A stretch of 64,000 nt of DNA from Elmis aenea (Eukaryota > Arthropoda > Insecta > Coleoptera > Elmidae). The notes under the pieces are model-generated. The model searched no databases. It was not told where the DNA came from and worked only from the letters and a program-made list of their open reading frames with translations. Within the stretch, counting starts at the first letter, position 1, and every line of letters starts with the position of its first letter. The position numbers and the translations under genes are program-made. The stretch covers positions 52,086,970-52,150,969 of the forward strand of contig OX393579.1 of assembly GCA_947652605.1 (NCBI GenBank), written 5' to 3'. Of the stretch, positions 57,680 to 64,000 are shown piece by piece.

Positions 57680-58359
57680 CTACAAACCAATTAACCACAA
57701 TATACGAGTGTAATTTTCGGTGGATTTTCATTAAAACGCAAAAATAACAAGAACTTTGGGTGTGTTTGAGGGTGTCACGGTCTCATAAACCTGTGCCGCT
57801 TTACATCTTCCAAGTGTTAGTCGTTTAACCTAGTTTTCGTTGAGTTTGCCCTTTGCCATTTTAAAATCACGGAGAGCGACTCGTACTGGGGTGTCCCTAA
57901 GGCGCTTTTGATTTTTACAGTCATCATTAAAGAGGGAAAACTAGTAATGCTGTCGCGTATAGAAGAACGCTCCGTTGCCCCAACGAAAGATGAATCGATC
58001 ATTCTTATTATTTGGAGCGTTTTTACAGCTCGGATTATGTTAAAACCGGTGAAAGTGACGACTTCTTGATATTGCGCGATCAAAAACAATTTTCTTGGTA
58101 GTTTTGAAAGAAAATACGTTTCTGCATAATTGGAAAATTCGAGCAAAATTCAATCCAACTGTTAAGCTTAGTGTTTAAGATATTTAAAACAGTCCCAGGT
58201 TTTGTGTTAATTGGGATAAGCTTTAACTTTAAATCAGTAAGCTTTTTGAATTTTGTGGGTGCCGATAGCCTACATTGCCATTGTTTTGATCAACTAACTT
58301 CCAAAAAAAAAATGTAAAAATCACTACTTAAAGATGTTTGGAGAGCGAATGATCGTAAT
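57680..58359. other. Non-coding stretch; possible decayed LINE sequence
   Basis: A 109-residue minus-strand frame at 57817-58146 and the plus-strand reading were both inspected. Neither matched a Jockey 5' region or another family. The section before 58360 could be decayed LINE or host sequence. Confidence 0.35.
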
Positions 58360-59705
58360 TCTTTGCAGTCTTTATAATCATATTTTGACCTATTATATGA
58401 AAAACAGCCGAAGTAATAATGTTACCAAAGCCGGAGAAACCGATCGATGAGATTACATCGTATAGGCCAATTTCACTTCTACCTATAACAACAAAGCTTT
58501 TTGAAAAGCTGCTATTAAAAAGTATGAACATCATAATCGAGAGAAAACATCTTATTCCACCACATCAGTTTGGATTTCGTAACAAACACGCCACCGTAGA
58601 CCAGGTTCATCGAATAATAATGACAGAAAAGTCCTTAGAAGAAAAGAAATTTGTTTGGCAACATACCTCGATGTTGCTAAAGCATTTGACAAAGTCTGGC
58701 TTAAAGGAGTACTAATGAAATTAAAGAAAATGCTTCCTGTTCAATATAGTCAGCTCCTGGAGTCATATCTATCTCAGCGAACGTTTAAGGTCAAAATGGA
58801 AAACTTATTCTCAGAATTTCAGTTTATAAGAGCAGGTGTACCTCAAGGAAGTGTCCTTGGACCGGTATTGTACCTGCTGTATACACATGACATTCCAGAA
58901 ACACAAAACGTAAAACTCGCCACATTTGCTGACGACACCGCAGTTTTAACTACATGAGCAACCATAGAAGAAACAACAGAAACTCTCCAAAGCGCAATTA
59001 ATAAAATATATGCATGGACAAAACAGTGGCATATAAAAATTAACGAAAAAAAATCAGTCCACGTTAATTTTACCAACAAAAGAATAAACTACCTACCAGT
59101 GTATCTAAATAATAATCCCTTACAAAAAGACTGCTTAATATCTTGGCATAAACTTAGTCGTCAAGTTAAAATGGAAGGAACACATCAAAAAGAAAACTGA
59201 ACAGCTGAAGATAAAGTATAGACAGAGATATCTATTGGCTGATAGGAAGAAATTCCTTAAAACAAACTGCTTCTATACAAACAGGTGCTCAAGCCTGTTT
59301 GGAGATATGGACTACAATTATGGGGCTGTACCAAAAAAAGCAACTACAGCTGTCTTCAAAAATTCCAAAACCGTGTATTAAGGAGCATAGTAAATGCTCC
59401 TTGGTATGTTCGGAACAGCGATTTACACCGGAAACTCCAGGTTGAATCTGTCGAGGAAGAAATTAAAAAAGCTGCCAAAAGCCACGAGTTAACGCTCCAC
59501 AGACATTCCAACATTGGAATACTCCAACTTCTCGATAATCAAAAACTAGTGCGTAGGCTCGAAAGGATTAAACCCTTTGAACTTGTGTAGACTGAAAGTG
59601 TACAAAAGCAGAGTACAGTGCTATGTTCACAGTAGTGTAGTGATTAGATTGTAATCGTGACTAGGATTGACCATTGGCAACATCCAGACTCAAAAATAAA
59701 CGTAG
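58360..59705 (+). pseudogene. Jockey LINE copy 3, RT to C-terminus, frameshifted
   Basis: Blocks: KTAEVIMLPKPEKPIDEIT, SYRPISLLPITTKLFEKLLL, PPHQFGFRNKHATVDQVHRI, then a frame change at ~58650 into ATYLDVAKAFDKVWLKGVLM (motif A), AGVPQGSVLGPVLYLLYTHD (motif B) and LATFADDTAVLTT (FADD intact, ~58922) followed by a stop. KTAE...VHVNFTNKRINYLPV follows, then shifted pieces. The last frame (59285-59590) holds KPVWRYGLQLWGCTKKSNYS, LRSIVNAPWYVRNSDLHRKL and ERIKPFELV with the terminal stop. 5'-truncated. The 3' UTR extends to about 59705. Domain order equals copy 2. Confidence 0.92.
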
Positions 59706-59751
59706 CAAATTGGGTTGAAGTTAAAATGTTTATTAATGTATAGGATTAGGT

Positions 59752-60274
59752 TAGGGTGACCATTTGACCCCGATATTCGGGGACAGTCCCCGAAACAAGA
59801 CTCAAGTCCCGGATTGTTCCTGTCCCGGATTTTGTCCCCGATTCTCATAATTTTTCTATACACATTTAAAATAACGAATATATTGTATTTTTACTGTTGC
59901 CAAATTATGCAAATCTGTTAGTCTGGCAACATTGTAACAGTGTAACCGCTTATTGGTCACGAAAACTGGAGTGGGGAGGAGTTTGTGCACCTTAAATAAA
60001 GTGTCAAATCCGAAAACGTTATGTTAGGTTAGGTAACTTATGGTTACCACACGTCGTTTTCCTGGAAATATCCTCTCTTTTTGTAATGTGCAAAAATGCG
60101 TGGCTTTTAAATCCCGCTTTTTAATTTGAATTCCGTTTATTAAAATGAAAGTTGTGGTTTGTGATGTACGGGAAACGGCAAAATAGATTTTACGAAAGTT
60201 AGTTGAGGACCTTTTTTTTTTGGTAACCCCAGCTTAGTGTCCCCGAAAGTTCAGGGAAAAAAATGGTTACCTTA
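59752..60274. mobile_element. Non-autonomous hAT element, TAGGGTGACCATTT ends
   Basis: Left TAGGGTGACCATTT and right AAATGGTTACCTTA form inverted ends. Perfect 8-bp duplications GATTAGGT flank the element (59744-59751, 60275-60282). Subterminal sequence is rich in GTCCCCGA/TCGGGGAC-type motifs (CGATATTCGGGGACAGTCCC, TGTCCCCGAAAGTTC). The 523-bp body contains no transposase frame. It lies about 45 bp beyond the 3' end of Jockey copy 3. Confidence 0.88.
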
Positions 60275-60282
60275 GATTAGGT

Positions 60283-61967
60283 GCATTGCAAATTTTAAAT
60301 AATAAAAAACAATTGACTGATCCATTTTTCTAGCAGTGTATGTTTAATTCGCAATTGAAAAAACAATGATAAATCCATCACCCCCTTAAAGCTTAATTCC
60401 AAACAAAAATTCCATTAACATTTGTACCACGCAGACCAAGTAAGCGTGTATTAAAAATTGAACATCTGTTGGCTAAAGAGTTTTCGTGCTTTTTAAGTTC
60501 AATAATCGATTAGAAGTGACTTCATTTCATAAATACGTTGTGGCGCAAACAAATAACAACTTCATTCTATTACATTAGTCTGCAAAATCTATTTCTTCTA
60601 GCCATCAAGGTTACCAATCGCACAAAAAAATCGATCCCTCGATATATCAAATTAGAGGTGACCTAACCTGAAAAATCACGTATAAAACACGAGAACCCAA
60701 TTAAGGAATTGGAAAAGGTCCCTCGGTCGGTTTAATAAATGTCGCTAAGAACTATTTTGACGATATCAAATTCCAATCACGATTTACTTGGACAATACAG
60801 AAAATACTTTCGAACTACTGCAGATTTTTATTGAATGTACGGTGTGCACCTCATTGCGGCCAGGAAAACAAAAAAGACGCCTTTGGGTTGTTTACACGAA
60901 AAACTAATTTTTGTGTAATGTTTCTTGTAGCTGTGTGATTCATTTTTAAAACGCTGTGTTAAGATGCGAGGGCTCCCAAGTTGCAGCTAGATCAGGGTTT
61001 TCGGAGATAGTTCATGAATTAACCGACGCGTCGAAGCTAAACAGTTGAAAATCGCAACACACACGGCGTATGTGAGCGTTAGAAATTACATAACGCTTAT
61101 AAAAATAACGTTTAACAGCTCCTTAAACAATTTAATATTTGCGTGATCGGTTTATTTGTCTTGGACAAAATACTGACATGCTTTTCAATATTCAACGTCA
61201 AGCAATAGGAAAAATGTGCTCCAAAATAAATAATAACAGGTCAAAACTTTTGCTTCAAACACACGTGCGGCTTAAACAAATACAAAACGCTCTGATTTCT
61301 GTTTATGAAACTTAAGCATGCTATTTTAAATGCAAAAATAAGTATATAATGATCGTCGGGAGGTTAAAGCCAGTTGCTTATAACGCGGAGATGGTTGTGT
61401 TAAATGGATTAGTCATTTAGCAACGACGGTATTTGCCAGGACGAAAAAAAAAACGTTTTAATTAAAGATCGATAAATAAAACGCGTGGGCTTGTTCGGTG
61501 TCGCTGTTTGTATGCCGAAGGGTAAGTAGCTAATACAACGCGATAATTTCAAAACAAACACAATTACTGACACCGGCAGTTGCTGGTTAATTGACATGGC
61601 CGCGGGGACAGGTGCAAGCGGCCGAATGAGGCCTGTTAGGAGACAGCCGACCCGGAAGTAACTCTAATCCGCCAGGATGCGGACCAGGAACCGCCGCCAA
61701 ATAAAAACAAAACCCGCAATCGCACGCAGTTTCGATTTACGGCAAGCAAAAATGCAGATGCGAACGGCTTTACCCCGGCCGACGGCGGTCCGCGGTACGT
61801 TATAACCTTTAATACGACACAAAACTCACAAAATCAACGTTTTATTGTAGCACAAACATTACGGAAAAAAATATGAAGTAAAAGCATGAAAGTATATCAA
61901 ACTGTACGAGTGCATGCATGGAGTTAAAACACACAGAAGGAGCGACATAAAGTTGAGCGTATGATGA
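60283..61967. other. Intron-like stretch, becoming GC-rich to the right
   Basis: No transposon remnant was recognised. From about 61560 GC and CpG content rise (for example GGCCGCGGGGACAGG, CCGGCCGACGGCGGTCCGCGG at ~61777), leading into the candidate promoter block. No coding exon was found. Confidence 0.4.
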
Positions 61968-62260
61968 CTTACGTCGAGCTGGTGGATGATATCGACGGTG
62001 AACGCGGGCGTCTCTAGCTCTTGCCCGGGAGTCAGGACTTACAGGATCTGGATCGTCGCACGCGCGCTCCTTACACGTGACTAGGCGAGTGCGCGGCGTA
62101 ACGCGGAATGGCGGGAACTGGCGGCTCGTGGCGCGATCTGCTCAGACCGTCGCCATGACGACCGATTGGCCGCTCGGTGGCGATGGCGCCGCGGCGCTAA
62201 CCCCGTACCCTAAGCCTATTTCCTACTGCACGGGACCGCTAGTTTGTTTGGACTGAAGTT
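61968..62260 (-). promoter_or_regulatory. CpG-rich block with two GTAAGT donors: candidate alternative first exon/promoter
   Basis: In an AT-rich window this ~290-bp block is strikingly CpG-rich (GCGCGATCTG, GGCGCCGCGGCGC). On the minus strand two consensus splice donors appear: CCT|GTAAGTCC with last exonic base 62043 and GAC|GTAAGTCA with last exonic base 61973, 70 bp apart. No ATG-initiated frame reads through, since ATG at ~62156 stops after four codons, so it would be a 5' untranslated exon. The strand agrees with the Rbp6 exon at 16176-16268, suggesting an alternative Rbp6 promoter. This is inference from composition and donors only. Confidence 0.4.
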
Positions 62261-62469
62261 TCATGGCATGTTTTTTGTTACGGCCTAGTTTTGATTTCGA
62301 AATCGCTACTGACACAACCTGAGCCTCGAAAAAAAACCGAACTTCTCATATGTATGAAAAAAACGAATGCAAGTCATTAATTTTATTCAAAATACACTAC
62401 CCTAGCACTATACAGCGTTGGGCTTTAATTTATGTAGCTCAGTTCTTGTAGTCCCTAAAAATATCTTTA
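62261..62469. other. Short non-coding stretch
   Basis: Nothing recognised between the CpG-rich block and the mariner remnant. Confidence 0.4.
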
Positions 62470-62660
62470 TCGCAGCAGTTTGAATGTGTAAAATTTTCAT
62501 ATCATGGTAACGGGAAGAGAAAGTAATCACATGAAGTCCAGTCAGGCGAATACGGTGGGTTTTAATCTTTTAATACATCGATACTTGTTTTTTATTAAGC
62601 CAAAATTCACGTATAGTTACGGTTATGTGATATTCAGGTAGTACTGAAAGAAATTTTCGG
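62470..62660 (-). pseudogene. Mariner-like transposase fragment around the third Asp
   Basis: Minus-strand reading shows HNRNYT, LA, KTSIDVLKD and then NPPYSPDWTSCDYFLFPLP in adjacent frames broken by stops. This corresponds to the HDNA-H...FL-K--I-VL-HPPYSPDLAPCDFFLFP stretch of mariner transposases spanning the second and third catalytic Asp. Roughly 60 codons survive, heavily decayed. Confidence 0.6.
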
Positions 62661-63039
62661 GGCACAGTAGACTCGAGGTACCAAGAATTTTTTAAAATTT
62701 TGATTGTAACATTCACTGTACAGATGGTGAAATCTTTAATCGTTATTCTTCTTGTCTTGTTCTATTGATAGCAAAGCTAGGCCGTTAACAATATCTGCAG
62801 CTTCAACAATGCACTAAAGCTCTTAATTTCTGAAAGTTAACTAAAAGCTGTTTCACCTTCAGCAACTTACTATTATGCAAAAACTGTATATTTTTCGGAA
62901 AACAACATCTTAAAGTTAAAATATATAAATAGTATTTAGTAAAAAGTGTTCTGGTGTAACATCTTTAGCGCCGCGTTATGAATCTTTTTTTATATGAATA
63001 ATTTCGACTTTCATAGATGTTAATGTCTTTTGAATATTA

Positions 63040-63440
63040 TTATATAATATTATTTTTGAAAGCATGGCACGAGGTGGAATTTTTTTGTTGATGCAGGGTT
63101 TGAAAATTTAATATTTGTGAAAATAAATTCTTAATGTTCTTTAAAGGTGTAAAACGTATGTAAAGTTGGGTATAATAGTCTCCAATATAAGTAAATACAC
63201 AGTTCTCTTTAAATGTTCTTGTGTATTGCCCCTTTTCGCAGTTATTTGATCCCTTGGTCCTTGATTGCTCTTCGTCATTCGGGATTACATCCAATTCATT
63301 CGCAACAAACGTAACTTGCCACCTATTTCTAAATTTTTCGAGTTCTTTCAGAAAAGAGGCAAAATTTGCTGCTGAAATATCAGTGAATATGATGCTAGAT
63401 TGTACTTATAATTTTGTTTGTTTGCCAATGGAAGCTACAG
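63040..63440 (-). pseudogene. Possible hAT transposase fragment
   Basis: A minus-strand frame from ~63440 reads ISAANFASFLKELEKFRNRW, then QVTFVANELDVIPNDEEQ, YTRTFKENCVFTYIGDYYTQ and LYIRFTPLKNIKNLFSQIL, ending at 63040. The spacing of a helical ELEKFR-RW segment, a YTR-F-EN-VF-YI-D-Y-QL--RF block and a following hydrophobic stretch fits the region before the C-terminal dimerisation domain of hAT transposases (typically Y-R--I-IP-LD-LI-QL--RF). The match is from memory and partial. An 84-residue methionine-started part is open (63294-63040). Confidence 0.45.
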
Positions 63441-64000
63441 TTTAAACCAAATTGTTGCAAAAATTATTGATTGGTCTAAAATTATCGTTGTATCATTATC
63501 GCACAGTTTTGTCCTACTGCAGGATAAATTAACGGCTTTATGGTTAAGTTTTAATACTAATAAAAATTGAATAAATACAGTCAAAATAATACTGCCTTTC
63601 GGTGGTTTTAAAGTTTTTTTTTTTAACTGTGAAAGAATTATTATTATTCAAACGGGCCTTTCGCGGCCAGGTCCGTGACAAAAGTCTTAAGTGTTTTTTG
63701 GACTATACTAATTTGTTACTATTTTTTCGTTTAAGAAAATAGCATAGAATTTTTATACAAAAATTTCGTTCAAGAATTTTGCATGCAAAATATGAACCAT
63801 TTACATGGTACTATTTTTTGATACGAAAACTAATATATTTTGGTCACTTTTTAGTAAATTTTATTATATTTTGTTGGCAACTTGAGTAACCAGGCCAAAT
63901 GTTTATTTATATTTTGATGCTTTTTGTATATGAGTGCTTTTAGGTTTTCACCCGCAGTCTCCGGGTTTTAACATCGTTTCTTCAGGCTCAAAACCTTCGT
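63441..64000. other. Non-coding stretch at window edge
   Basis: AT-rich, no supportable gene or repeat. Confidence 0.4.

Noticed and set aside
57817..58146. 109-residue minus-strand frame
   Set aside because: No family resemblance on either strand; could be decayed LINE or host sequence.
61973..62043. Coding reading of the segment between the two donors (ELETPAFTVDIIHQLD)
   Set aside because: The frame has no ATG and meets a stop at its start, and no family match was recognised; a 5' untranslated exon is more likely.
1..64000. CRISPR array, operon, ribosome-binding sites, bacterial-type systems
   Set aside because: The window is eukaryotic: introns, LINEs and TIR elements throughout; no regularly spaced direct repeats of CRISPR type.

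Overview
This is AT-rich animal DNA, almost certainly from an insect. A beetle would fit the repeat spectrum, but that is an inference. Only one piece of host protein-coding gene is secure: a 93-bp exon on the minus strand at 16176-16268. It encodes 31 residues in phase 0-0, starting [14 protein letters not shown] and ending YFEQFGP, with a consensus acceptor and donor. This is the start of the second RNA-recognition motif of a Musashi-family protein, closest to insect Rbp6. No neighbouring Rbp6 exon was found, so most or all of the window is probably intron of a very long minus-strand gene. A CpG-rich block at about 61970-62260 carries two GTAAGT donors on the same strand and may be an alternative first exon or promoter.

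The rest is a dense, nested collection of decayed transposable elements. Left third: a foldback element (5356-7037) split by a 518-bp solo LTR with a 4-bp target duplication; two non-autonomous hAT elements (11244-12195 and 14343-15205), each with a perfect 8-bp target duplication and each sitting in a copy of the same TIR family; a 140-bp hairpin MITE with TTA duplication (17404-17543); and a 1.9-kb foldback (18363-20243) whose two arms both hold the head of a DUF4817-type transposase gene, inserted at TA into the tail of a non-LTR reverse-transcriptase gene.

Middle: a telomere-like CCTAA-rich minisatellite (22569-23155), non-LTR fragments (25590-26578 and 28157-29045), a decayed hAT transposase (29146-29790), a hAT MITE (29906-30176), a head-to-head array of ~300-bp units (31744-33337), a mariner remnant (34967-35280), a 900-bp TIR element inside a MITE (36181-37080) and a 706-bp palindrome (39249-39954).

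Right third: three Jockey-type LINE copies (41972-43089 with a 13-bp target duplication, 50700-51934, 58360-59705), a CR1/L2-like LINE (45557-47205), a PIF/Harbinger transposase head broken by a foldback (47935-49081), two Helitron-like elements (51935-52453 and 56747-57142), a multi-level nest at 55146-57679, another hAT element with perfect 8-bp duplication (59752-60274), and mariner and hAT transposase scraps near the right edge.

A recurring theme is the terminal motif TACAGGGTG, usually flanked by TA. It bounds many otherwise dissimilar elements, several of them foldbacks, and two carry DUF4817 or DDE_3 transposase remnants. None of the transposons has an intact gene, so the window is a record of past activity rather than a working system.
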